In this document: in pieces, positions 45,559 to 55,829 of the stretch
Layout: each line of letters opens with the position of its first letter
How positions within the stretch are numbered: the first letter of the stretch is position 1
Assembly: GCA_963932465.1 (NCBI GenBank)
Contig: OZ010792.1
Span: 15,269,701-15,333,700, forward strand
Origin: Maratus speciosus
Lineage: Eukaryota > Arthropoda > Arachnida > Araneae > Salticidae
Direction: 5' to 3'
Length of the DNA stretch: 64,000 bases
Notes under the pieces: model-generated
Told to the model about the DNA's origin: nothing
What the model saw: the letters and a program-made list of their open reading frames with translations, nothing else
Database searches by the model: none
Program-made: the position numbers and the translations under genes

Positions 45559-45840
45559 TACATTTTTTCTCTATACGACGGTGTAAAAAGTAATATTGTG
45601 GGATGTTTAGAAGTTTAAGAAGGAAATTTCATTGAAAATTGGTCTAGGAATATTAATGTTTAATCCATGGCGTACGTAATGTATCACCAGTTCCGCAGAA
45701 GTTTAAAAATTTACAGTACCGAAAAATGTAATCCATGGCGTTCGTAATGTATGATCAACTCCGTGCGATTTTTTATGTATTAAATTTTAGTCTTTGAAAA
45801 AGACATTTTCGAAATGGTTGCTGTAATTTGTCAAATTACA

Positions 45841-46548
45841 TTTTTTTTTTATTGCGTACTTCATATAAAGAAGTGGTCAAGATAGAGGAGAGATACAGAT
45901 AAGGAGAATTATTAGTATTTTAAATGTCATAAAAAACTTTTTTCCTGCAATCTGTCTAAAAAAAATCAGTAAATGTCCTTAAAACTTAGATCATGTGCTT
46001 TTCTCAGAATAAAGAGATGTTATTTCGTATTCATAGTCAAACTGTAAAAACACCTAACGATTTTAAATGTCATAAAAGGATTTTCGCTGCAATGTGCCTA
46101 ATAAAAAATATTAATATTATTCACAGATTGTTTCAAGCAATTTCGAGATATTTCTTTTAAACGTTTTTTGAAGGGCGTATTGAATAAAAAGAAATTGTCA
46201 TAGTAATATCATGGTTCGTACGCCTCCTTGAATTTTCAGACCAGAAAATTTTTCGGTCGTAGTATTTTCTTATAGAAAATCTCGTCTTAAAAGAAGGCGA
46301 CATTTTCCGCGTTTAACCTTGATTTCTTTTCCAGTAAAAAGATACTGGTAGTTCCCCTGGAGAAATAACGGTATCCGTACGAACCATGAATATATTTTAG
46401 GTAAGAGTAATAATTTATATTTTAAATGTCATAAAATATTTTTTTCTGCAATGTGTCTAATAAAAGAACTGTAAATATCAATCACACTCCTATTATTTTA
46501 AGCAATTTGGGGATAATTGCTTTTATAACTTTTCTGAATGGAGTATTC
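45841..46548. repeat. ~180-bp repeat array
   Basis: Units near 45946, 46088 and 46447 (CTGTCTAAAAAAAATCAG, ATGTGCCTAATAAAAAA, ATGTGTCTAATAAAAGAACTG). Split by the MITE at 46210-46388. Confidence 0.85.
46210..46388. mobile_element. MITE with CATGGTTCGTACG ends, AATAT duplication
   Basis: CATGGTTCGTACG at the left and CGTACGAACCATG at the right are perfect inverted copies. AATAT precedes and follows it, and the joined flank restores the array unit (TAGTAATATATTTTAGGTAAG). Confidence 0.8.
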
Positions 46549-46555
46549 AAATAAA

Positions 46556-48105
46556 CTGTCAAGCGCGAGTATTACTCACTCGCGTACAGAGGGTTCCGTA
46601 CACTAAATATATTAATTAGTAACTGTATTATTACCAAAATAAATCGTGTCTAAAAGCATAATAAGACTTTGTAAAAAACTATATAACGTAGGGTTGGGTA
46701 TTACTTTATATACTAGAAAAGTATAAATAAATATGCCATGGAGTTCAGAGATATGTGAAACTTAAATAGTATCAAATATTGCTATTTTGTATAAATTTTT
46801 GTTTAATCTTATCCTAAAATTTTTTATGATGAACAGAATTCGGTGCTGAAAATAACAGTAGTTCATATTTAAACTTCATTAGGAATTTCATAAAATCAAA
46901 TTCAGCATAGTAATAATCTTTTCTTTTTGTGTACCTAAAATAAAATCCTTTTTGATAGTTTAAAATTGCGATTGTGCTAAGCGTGCTTCGAAAGGGGGTC
47001 GCAAGTTTCAACGCCGCCTTGGTCCGTGCCGCGTTTTTCCAGGTAGGATTTTAATTAACATCCAACGACACAGGTGGCGTATTGAGAAAGCCACTCAAAG
47101 CAAAATAGTCGCGAATACATAGTAATTACGTGATTAATTCTAATTAAATGTTTGTTTTAAACAGTTTGACATTTATTGCTTTTATACTATTACTGGGCAT
47201 CGCATTATACAAATATGTCATTGAAAGTTGATATCTAGTCTTTAAAAGCCTACAGCGCATAGAGTACGCCGCTCGTGTCTTTATGTATGTCATTTTGACC
47301 GCTACACAATAAAAATATTTCGATTATCACCAGAAATTTCTTTCTAAAATGAGTTTAAAATGTGCACGGAGAAATAAGTTAAATAAATAAGTTAAGTAGT
47401 TTCAATTAAAATTTCCGGTGTAAAATATTTTTATAACACTTCAGTAAAATTTCCCGCGGTTCTAGTGTTAATGGTAAATATCTCGGCTAGTTACCTACAA
47501 TTTTTTTTCGAAAATCAGTATCAACAATCCTTTTATACTTCTTCGATGATACGTACTCCCAGTACTGCTCAACTCCTTTGTTGAACGCCGAAAATCGAAA
47601 TTTGTGTGCAACGGAAAAATACGATTTTCTCAAAACCTGTGTGACTTAGGGTAATCGCATTAGTTTCCCTGCAAGGTTCAACTTAACTTCTACTACCCCT
47701 AATTTTTTCATAATTTTAGTTTCAGTAGATTCGGAAATAGAGGGGTGGTGGTGGCATATTTTTGCATTATATTTTCGACGATATCTCAAAAAAATATAAT
47801 ACCTAAATTTAAAAAGAAAAAAAAAAGTGCATTTTTTTAGTTCGGCGTTGCGAAAGCTTTCACACGATGTACAAAGAAAAGATTTTTTTTCAAGTAACTT
47901 AATTAACCACTCTACATTTGCCCTAAATATATTTGTGAATGGTTAATAATCTATAATTATCTGGGTCCATAGCCTTTATTACTTTAGCCAATCTGAGCTT
48001 TCCGCGTTCATTAGTTTACGAGTAAAATGGTTGTAACCGGCGGGCAGACAGACATAGAGGTGATCTTAGAATGGTTCCTTTTTTACTTTTTAAGTACGGA
48101 ACCCT
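46556..48105. mobile_element. Element with AGGGTTCCGTAC / GTACGGAACCCT ends
   Basis: AAATAAA flanks both sides (46549-46555, 48106-48112), and the joined flanks restore a ~180-bp unit. It begins CTGTCAAGCGCGAG with a CGCGAGT/ACTCGCG hairpin, then AGGGTTCCGTAC (46590), and ends AAGTACGGAACCCT after GGGCAGACAGACATAGAGG. I recall very similar end sequences from abundant lepidopteran repeats. No coding region seen; the minus-strand frame 46814-47011 has no known motif. A TTAA MITE is nested at about 47240-47471. Confidence 0.7.
47240..47471 (-). mobile_element. TTAA MITE, CACTAGAAC family, left end worn
   Basis: The right end CCGCGGTTCTAGTGTTAA and interior AATTTCCGGTGTAAAATATTTTTATAA match the family in reverse orientation. 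The left end shows CGCCGCTCGTGTC and TCATTTTGACCG but only a weak border (TTAA 47242-47245). Confidence 0.65.
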
Positions 48106-48690
48106 AAATAAAGAAATAGTCATAGAAATATATTTTTGGTAGGACAAATAATTTATATTTTAAATGTTTTAAAATAATTATTTACTCGAATTTGTCTAAT
48201 AAAACAACTGTAAATGTCATTCACAGTTAGACTATTTCTAGTAATTTCGAAATAACTGTTTTTAAACGTTCTTTGTGCGGCGTATTTCATAAACAGAAAC
48301 GGTCATGCTAGTATATTTTATGCAAAAGATAATTTATATTTATAAATCTCATAAAAGACCGTTTCCTGCGATGTGCTTAATAAAATAATTATAGATAGCA
48401 TTCAAGTTCAGATTATTTTTACCATTTTTGAGATATTTGTTATTAAACGGCTTCTGAACAGTTTCTGAACAGCTCTAAAAAAGAAGTGGTCAAGCTATTA
48501 TATTTTAGATAAGAAGAATTATTTATATTTTAAATGCTACCAAAGAATTTTTTACTGCGATGTGCTCAATAAAAGACCTGTAAATGACATTGGAATTGAC
48601 ATTATTTCTAGCAATTTCGAGAAATTTTTAAAACGTTTTCTGAATAGCTTATTTCATATAAGAAATGGTTATGTTAACAGGTTTTACGTA
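48106..48690. repeat. ~180-bp repeat array, three units
   Basis: Units near 48190, 48365 and 48557 (TTTGTCTAATAAAACAACTG, GATGTGCTTAATAAAATAATT, GATGTGCTCAATAAAAGACC), 175-192 bp apart. Confidence 0.85.
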
Positions 48691-49680
48691 AGGGAAATTA
48701 TTTAGTCTTTAGCCTCCTCCCGCAGGGATCATATTTTTATTTTCAAACGAAAACATTCATTTTTTTGTATTTCTTTCAAACTCTGCAAAGGCTAACACGA
48801 AATTTATTTCTATTGCGAATGTTGTAAAATTTACAGTTGCCAGTTTATGTCTTTTCTTATTCCAAATTTATGCCAAAAGTTTAGACAAGTGATTTCAGCT
48901 TTATTTAATGACATATATTTCGTTTTTAGTACCTACATTAAAAAATTTTCTTTCGGAATTTCCAGCATCAATTCGAAACTTCGAAAATAAAAAAAAGAGG
49001 CCTTAATGTGGCCCATGTGGGAATCTACCACGATAATTATTCTTCGGAAATATTGGTATTTACAAAACGAACATATTGGAGACCTGCGCAAATCACGCAA
49101 TTTTTTTGTTAGTTATTAATGATTACAATTAGAAAAATATCAAGTGGGAATATTTATATATATAAAAAAAAAGATTCGTAAAATGTCTTCCTACGAAGTT
49201 ATTCGAACGAAAGCATGCTTCTATTTAAAATATTTCCATGAGATTGTCATTTTTTAAAAAGATATTTTCCTCTAAACTTTGATAATATTTTTTTTTCTAA
49301 TTTATTCAAATAAGGTTTTTTGATGAATAAAATCAATTTCAAAGAAGTCTTCATTCTAAAAATAGTTAACTTTTTACAAATGATGAATACATTACCGTTC
49401 ATTATTAGGTGAAAATTACTGTGAAATAATGATCATATTATGATAAGCACTCTTTTTAGAAACAATAAAATTTATTTTCTATTCATAACACATTGCAGAA
49501 AAACCCAAAATGATTTCAAATGTCATAATTTTTCAGATCGAAGTATCTAAAAAACACACACAAGGAAAAACTGTCATCTACATTTAACCCACTTCAATAT
49601 TTAGAAATTTTAGAAGCGAATTCAGTGCGGAAAATATACTACTTAAAATCATTGTATTATAATTATAACACGAGTGCAAA
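48691..49680. repeat. ~1-kb dispersed module, copy 2 of 3
   Basis: Parallel to 27782-28800: TTTTACGTAAGGGAAATTATT, CTAACACGAAATTTATTTCTA, TTTATGCCAAAAGTTTAGACA, CCATGAGATTGTCATTTTTT, ATTACCGTTCATTATTAGG. Non-coding. Confidence 0.8.
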
Positions 49681-49752
49681 TCATTGGATTATTATCTGTA
49701 TTACTCAAATAAGTTCATCATGCACGAGCAGACCAGATCACACTGCATTCCT

Positions 49753-49967
49753 ACCCTTTCAGGGACAAGGTACTTCTATTCGCAAAGTACTGACATGAGT
49801 GTATGACACAAGAATGTACAAGCAAATTGATATCAAAATAAGCAAAATCTTTTATTCACGTACTTAATAAAAGGAACTTTTTCATTCCAATATTCTGGTG
49901 CCCATGTGGCATTTAGAGATTAAAATTAGGTGGTCCAAAGATGAAACACCGCCTTTGAACTGGTTAA
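49753..49967 (+). mobile_element. TTAA MITE, GAAGGGC family, left tip worn
   Basis: ACCCTTTCAGGGACAAGGTA at the left and CACCGCCTTTGAACTGGTTAA at the right; interior CCAATATTCTGGTGCCCATGT. The left TTAA is lost. Confidence 0.75.
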
Positions 49968-50129
49968 TATATTTTCGAAGTGGAATAGACCAGCTTCGTT
50001 GCCTGAAGGGACTAATAATAATAGATTAATAATAGCATAAATGAAACATGTTTTAATCATATTTGAAATTTTTAAATAATTTTGCTGGTGGGGGTCTATA
50101 AAGCAACATTTATATACATAAAAAATAAT

Positions 50130-50663
50130 ATTTTAAGGACAAAGTGGATCATCAAAGAGAACTTTTTTATATATTAATAATTTATTTTTCCATTTTTATA
50201 GTAAATGTTTATATTGCTATTAAATATCAATTTAAATTTCGGGTAAAATAACTTTAATGGTTCTTGAAATAATCAAAATTTCAATTTTTAAATCTTGATT
50301 AACTAGCATTATTTAAAATGCATCATGCGCAATCCAGTTTTACATGCATAAAAATTCATGTTACGAAAATTTTAATGTTTCTTTTATAATTAAAGCTTCT
50401 GAAAATGAACCTTATTTCAATTCTAAAGATTTTAATAAAAATGTTATCGAAATTATTTTAATTCCGATTATTTTTTAATTTAATTAACTTTGAATGACAG
50501 TATTTGCTTGTTGGCCACCGTTGTTTTCGAAAAGTTTGTCGCTTTTTTCAATTAATGGCATCTCTCCCGTAAAATAAGTCACATTTTTCCGTTTTAAAAT
50601 ACTGGTAGCCAAAAATCTTAGCATGTGACTTACACTACAAGTGCTCATGGAAATAGCCATATA
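50130..50663. repeat. Copies of two dispersed repeats
   Basis: 50130-50500 parallels 41145-41560. About 50500-50663 is a left-truncated copy of the MITE at 9581-9795 (TTTTCGAAAAGTTTGTCGC, AAAATACTGGTAGCCAAAAAT, ACTACAAGTGCTCATGGAA). Confidence 0.75.
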
Positions 50664-51029
50664 TAAAGGGTACAATTAATAATTATCATATTATAATATG
50701 TACTTTTCTCATACACTGCTCAGCAAAAGTTTAGACACTTGTGATTTTTAACCTTTAAATAAAAAATACGAACACTTGGTTTATACAAATGACTGTACTT
50801 ATTTTTAAATATACTTTAAACGTTTTAGGACAGAAACAACGGTTTTAATGTAGGATATTATTTAATTTAACTGAAAAAAGTGAAATTTGCATATTGCAAA
50901 AGTTTAGACACTTTTGTGATTTTTTGGCAATTGTTCACGGAAAAACGCATATTTCAAACTTATGACGTCACATGCATGAAGTATGTAAGTGCACCTCGCG
51001 ATAGCATCTGTTAGTGAAGCTGCCGTGAG

Positions 51030-52028
51030 CAAGAAATTTTCAGTCAGATGAAGTAATTAAAGCATGGAAGCTGAAATCGAAAGGGAAGACTGTTGCAGAA
51101 ATTTCAGCTACTTTGAATCGGCCAAAGAAGTCTGTCTATTAAGTACTATCTAAGGGAGACTCTTTCAAAGCAAAACATAGATCTGGAAGGACTCGTGTGG
51201 CCAGAAAACGAGATTATAGAAGGATCCATAAACTGGCATCTAGACAAATGATGACTGCTAATCGCATTAAAAGTGAGTCAGAGCTTTCTGTGTCAGCGGA
51301 TAATTTCGTTGCATTAAAGAAAAATGTACATTAGTTTACATGAAAATGATAAAACAACCAGCCTTGAAATCTCACAACAAATTGACCCCTTTCCTGTCGC
51401 GGAGAAATACTTTTTTATAAACTGTGCAAATAATGGACTGATACCAGAATTTATAAACGAAGTTATTAGAAAATATGAAATTGCTTATTTTCACGTATAT
51501 TATAAAAGGAAAATTTTAATTAAATATTCTTGCCATTCTTGGAATAAAAATTATGTGTCCTTTGTCCTCGAAAGGGTTGATAACTTGGGCCTCACTTTGT
51601 TTTAATTCTCAAGTATCTCTGGAGTTTCTCAATGGTCTCCAAGCTGCGTAAGACTACATAGATACATTGGAAAACAATTTGCAGCCATTTGGTGAACTTT
51701 TATCTCTTCCAAAGTACGTATTTGAGCAAGATAATGCATCTATTCATGTTGCATACACATCAAAAATTGGTTTAACTCTCAAAATATTACTATTTTCGAC
51801 TGGCCCGCGTGTAGCCCTGATCTGAACCCAATCGAAAACTTTTGTGGCATCATATCTCATACGGTTTATGCAATTTTTTAACAATACGCCTCGTTAAATG
51901 AACTTCGATCAGATGTTGAACGTGTTTGGCACGAAATAGAACCCCAAGTGATGCAGGATTTAGTTTCTTCGATGGAAAGTCACATTTTTGCATTAATAGC
52001 AGACAATGTAGGTGCAGTTCGATTTTAA
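51030..52028 (+). pseudogene. Tc1-like DD34E transposase, degraded
   Basis: The N-terminal part (SDEVIKAWKLKSKGKTVAEI, ATLNRPKKSV, then RKRDYRRIHKLASRQ) carries the helix-turn-helix region. A MITE interrupts at 51382-51580. Later come FEQDNASIH (second catalytic Asp at 51730) and DWPACSPDLNPIEN (Glu at 51834), 34 residues apart as in Tc1-type DD34E enzymes, though a frameshift separates them. The final residues are ALIADNVGAVRF before TAA at about 52026. The first catalytic Asp region is not recognisable. Confidence 0.85.
51382..51580. mobile_element. MITE in the Tc1 transposase, TTGA borders
   Basis: TTGACCCCTTTCCTGTCGCGG at the left and CCTCGAAAGGGTTGA at the right, with TTGA at both borders where relatives have TTAA. 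Interior ACTGATACCAGAATTTATAAA matches the family signal. The plus-strand frame 51324-51605 lies mostly in it. Confidence 0.8.
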
Positions 52029-52255
52029 TTTATGGATATTTTTCTGTTAACAGACAGATTGTCTATACTTTTGCAACAATGTTAAATTTGTTTTTTTGTC
52101 ATTATATATTATGTAAAGTGTATAAATTAAAATTTATTGTTTGTGTATGAAAGATAAGTCCCCAGTAATATATGACAGTTGAATTACAACAATTCGTTAA
52201 TACTTCTCAGAACAGAAGCATAATCGATCATTGTCTAAACTTTTGCTGAGCACTG

Positions 52256-53640
52256 TAATAAAGAAACGTTAACTCAGCTTCACAGGGAAAGGCAGAAAAA
52301 CACATAATGATTTTAAATGCCATTAAAGAATTTTTGCTGTGATTTGTCCAATAAGCAAATTGTAAATGTTATCCGCGTTTATATTATTTCTAGCAGTTTC
52401 AAATAATTGTTTTTAAATGTTTTCGGAATGGCGAATTTCATAAAATGAAATGGTTATGCTAATATATTTTAGGTAAAATATTATTTATAATTTGAATGGC
52501 ATAAAATACATTTTACCTGTTAAAAATAGTGTGAGTAAACATTTCGTATGAATGTATAAAAATGTAAGGAATTGTTTTAAAAAACATAATATATTATGAA
52601 ACAATTTTTAGAATAAAAATTCCAATAGAAGCAAATGTAGTAGGAATTGTTAACCTTCTTTCATGTCTCTATTTTTTCTCAGTTATTTGGGACCAGTGTT
52701 GCCAGACTGGGGGCTTTTTAAATTCAGATTATTTGATAGCACGTTTTTAAAATAGTATAATTCTTCTTATTTTTCAGAATTTTTAATCTATTGTTAAATA
52801 GGCCAAATATTTCTATTTAAAAAAAGCGGTGACAATCCCCAATCTGGCAACACTGTTTGGGACCACGTTTTCACTCTTAACTTTAGCAAATACAATGAAA
52901 ATGATTTTTAATTCTTCTACACAAAATATCTTTTTGAGATGCTTTTCTTAAAACTTTAGCATTTTCTAAAAAAAAAAAAATATTCAAACTAGTAAGCGTT
53001 TACATAAGGATAACTTTCTTTTATTGGATTACATTTTCGTTTTTATGATAGTAGTTTACATTAATGTTCCTTATATGAGAATTGGTATTGATATCATATT
53101 ATGAAATGCACTTTTCTCAGAATAAAGAAACATATTTCGTATTCATAGGCAATGACGAATAAACACATAACGATTTTAAATCTTATAAAAGAATTTTTTC
53201 TGCAATGTGTCTAATAAAAAAACTATAATTTTTATTCACACTTGGCTTATTTCCAGCAATTTAGGATAATTGCCTTTATAGGTTTTTGAAATGACGTATT
53301 TCTTAAAAAAAAAAAAAAAAAAAAACGATCAAGCTGAAATAATTTAGGTTAAAAAAAATATATTTTAAATGTCATAAAAGATTTCTTCCCGCAATATGCT
53401 TAATAAAGAAACTTTAAAAGCCGTCCAAACTTACATTACTTCTAGGAGTTTTGAAAGTTATGAATTTAAACGTTTTCTGAAAGGCGTATTTTATCAAAGT
53501 GCTCAAAATATTATATTTCAGTTTAAAAAATAATTTATATTTTAAATGTCATACAAAATTTTGCTTCAATCTGTGAAATAAAAGAATTGTAAATGTCATT
53601 CACACTTTCAAAGAAGGTCTCCTTACTCGGCATACTCAGA
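52256..53640. repeat. ~180-bp repeat array with a second head module
   Basis: Units near 52340, 53205, 53390 and 53565. A second head module with TTACATTAATGTTCCTTATATG and ATCATATTATGAAATG lies near 53045. A hAT MITE is inserted at 52694-52855. Confidence 0.8.
52694..52855. mobile_element. hAT MITE, 162 bp, exact target duplication TTTGGGAC
   Basis: CAGTGTTGCCAGACTGGG at the left, CCCAATCTGGCAACACTG at the right. TTTGGGAC is duplicated exactly at 52686-52693 and 52856-52863. CAGTGTTGCCA ends are common in arthropod hAT elements as I remember them. Confidence 0.95.
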
Positions 53641-53882
53641 ATATTTTGAAAAAAAAATACCAATTAAACTACTTATGCATGTAATAATGTGTCAGTCAAA
53701 TTTAGCGGCGGAATTAGAGTAGAAAGTCTGTAAAAAAATAAAATACTTTCGAGTATTTGGCGCGAAAAGACGAAAGTGTCACGCGATTTGGCGAGCAATA
53801 CTTTTTTTCGCCAAAAGCAAACGATTTTAATGCACCTGAAAACTGTTTGTTAATTGATTTTTAGAATGCGTGTAAAAAGTAT
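53641..53882. other. Spacer with clustered TTGGCGA/TCGCCAA words
   Basis: TATTTGGCGCGAAAAGACG, CGATTTGGCGAGCAATAC and TTCGCCAAAAGCA within about 70 bp; no gene. Confidence 0.5.
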
Positions 53883-54547
53883 TTAACCTTTCGCCGGGCG
53901 CGCAAATTTTCATCACATGAGCGAGCGCGCGTTGTAAATTGTACAACAGGAGAAAAGCATTCAATTATTTCTGCTTTATTTTAATTTTACAAATATCATA
54001 TAGTTATCTCTGATCACAATTTATGAAAGTATTCCGTAATATATATAGATTAATTTTGTTATAATACATTAAAGCAGAGGTTTTAAAGTATAAAATGCTA
54101 TTTACTACTACAATCACAAAGTAAAAAAAATATATTTATTAGTGCAATCAATTATTTCATCAATCATGTTCAGATGAATCAATTTTAGAAAGGTATCGAT
54201 TTCAGAAGTATAGTTCCTCTTGCATATGTACTTATTCCTGGCATTTTCTTTATAATATTTTTGTACTTGGTTTTGGAGGTTTTACAAATTCCTCTTTTTT
54301 TCCCTTTAGTGACTTAATCTTTTCCTGTCTAAAAATATTCGTCACTCTTATTTTTAATAATCTCATTATCAGATGCATTTATTTCAGAGTTACTTCTGTG
54401 ATTTTGCTCTTCTAAATTTTTATCATTCAAATCTTCGTCACATTCAGGAAATTGCAGATCTTCTTCAATATCAATATTATCACTATCACTGTCTTCATTA
54501 TAAATTTTTGTTAGATAATCCCCCATTTCTTTGTTACCTTTAAAAAA

Positions 54548-54584
<37 letters not shown>

Positions 54585-54898
54585 TTAACATTATTTTAAC
54601 TCAAATCCCATTAAAAGGACTTAGAAAAAATTTCACTGAGAAAGTTTCTACTGAGAGAGAATTTCAGAAGCAGGCGCGAGTTGCATAAAGTACAACTTCA
54701 CAGATGTTCGCATATTAAAATGATAAGTACAGCTAATTGCGCAATCTGAAATGCAAATATCTTTCAGGAAGTGGGGATGGAGATCCAATAGACGAATACA
54801 AATGGTTATTAACGCCTTCTACTACTTGAATTTTATTTTAAAGAAAAAAGAAAGCTAATGTTGTACTTTTTACAACGGCGCGCACGCCGGAAGGTTAA
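53883..54898 (-). mobile_element. piggyBac-like transposon relic, 1016 bp
   Basis: TTAACCTTTCGCCGGGCGCGC at the left and GCGCGCACGCCGGAAGGTTAA at the right; TTAA at both borders. Just inside, TTGTAAATTGTACAA and GTTGTACTTTTTACAAC extend the inverted ends. It keeps both ends of a transposase gene on the minus strand but has lost the middle. A T run of 32 (54550-54581) lies upstream of the gene start. Confidence 0.8.
54170..54526 (-). pseudogene. piggyBac-like transposase, N- and C-terminal remnants fused by deletion
   Basis: ATG at 54524-54526 opens a very acidic 65-residue start (NEDSDSDNIDIEEDLQFPE, DEDLNDKNLEEQ, NASDNEIIKNKSDEYF), typical of piggyBac transposase N-termini. After the stop at 54329 the sequence continues on the minus strand with words like MPGISTYARGTILL followed by SIPF, resembling the C-terminal part of the family. 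The catalytic DDD core between them is missing. The N-terminal assignment is firmer than the C-terminal one. Confidence 0.6.
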
Positions 54899-54974
54899 TG
54901 AATTTAAACATAAACAATGAGAGAGTTTAATAAATGCATTTTTTCGTATTACATATTTATGTTGCTTGTTATTA

Positions 54975-55042
54975 ACAATTTGGAAAAATGATTATTGTCC
55001 TCGGTAAGGGTAGGAAATCAAAAACACATCTGAAGCGTTTTA
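54975..55042 (-). repeat. Fragment of repeat Y
   Basis: AAATGATTATTGTCCTCGG and GAAATCAAAAACACATCTGA match 43575-43640. Confidence 0.8.
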
Positions 55043-55605
55043 TTTAATTTTATTACTTTAAAAACAATTTCATGTATAAAAATTACTTTCATATATTTAA
55101 GCGTATTCCAAAATAAAGGCAAGATTCATTTACCAGTAATTCATTTCAGTATGAAAGAATTTATCGTCTCCATAGCAATAAAATTGAATCGGCTCGACAG
55201 TGCTCAATTGGACTTAATTTTGAGATATTGAAACCATTTTAATTTCTTTTCAAACTAAAACTTTTCAAAATCAAACTAAAACTGACAAAACTAAATTTAT
55301 TTACATTAAATGTATTTAAACAAGTTCAATATAAAACATTTTTATCTTAAAGATTAATCGACATAAAAAAGCATTTTTCGAAATTTCATTTCATCGCCAA
55401 CCGATGATAAATCGCCAAATAAACGAAATTTTCATTATTTTTTTACGAACGTTCTACCGAGGTTCCGCCAAAAAAAAATTATAAACATATGTATCCACAT
55501 GAGAAGAACCCTCTGTAATTTTTTTTTAGATTTTTCTGAATATGCCAGTATGGAGACCTTCCTTTTTAGATTATGTAGCAGTTTGTTGACGTTTTTAAAC
55601 GTTTT
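55043..55605. other. AT-rich spacer with three TCGCCAA words
   Basis: No gene. TCATCGCCAACCGATGA and AAATCGCCAAATAAACG occur near 55393-55420. Confidence 0.45.
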
Positions 55606-55822
55606 TTAACCCCTTAACGCTCGAATTAAATTACGTATAAAAATTTCAAATTGCTTATTGGCACCACTTTTATGAAAAAGATATATTCACCTTATTTAAT
55701 GACAGGTAAAACGATACTAAAATATAGCCAATTTCACTATTTTATAAAATTGGTGGGAATCAAACAATGTGAGTAAAAGACATAGCCCGTGAATATGACG
55801 GGAGCGAGAATTAAGTGGTTAA
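55606..55822. mobile_element. TTAA MITE, sister of 5275-5690 without the nested insert
   Basis: TTAACCCCTTAACGCTCG at the left and CGAGAATTAAGTGGTTAA at the right. It keeps one TTAA at 55696-55699 where the sister copy holds a second MITE. Confidence 0.9.
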
Positions 55823-55829
55823 ATGGCGT

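Larger units (their letters stand above)
43564..45840 (-). repeat. Repeat Y, minus-strand copy, interrupted by a pogo-like element
   Basis: AACCATTTCGAAAAATGG at the left and CATTTTCGAAATGGTT near 45804 form inverted ends. 43571-43819 plus 45559-45840 together are the reverse complement of 6100-6690. Repeat Y itself interrupts a ~180-bp unit (GTTTTTAAACC before, TGCGTACTTCATATAAAG after), so it behaves as a transposed unit. Confidence 0.75.
50714..52255 (+). mobile_element. Tc1-like DNA transposon relic, 1542 bp, TA target duplication
   Basis: CACTGCTCAGCAAAAGTTTAG at the left and CTAAACTTTTGCTGAGCACTG at the right, TA at both borders (50712-50713, 52256-52257). A second GCAAAAGTTTAGACAC lies at about 50898. 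The flanks rejoin as the array module TTTTCTCATAATAAAGAAAC. Length fits a full Tc1 element minus decay plus the nested MITE. Confidence 0.9.
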
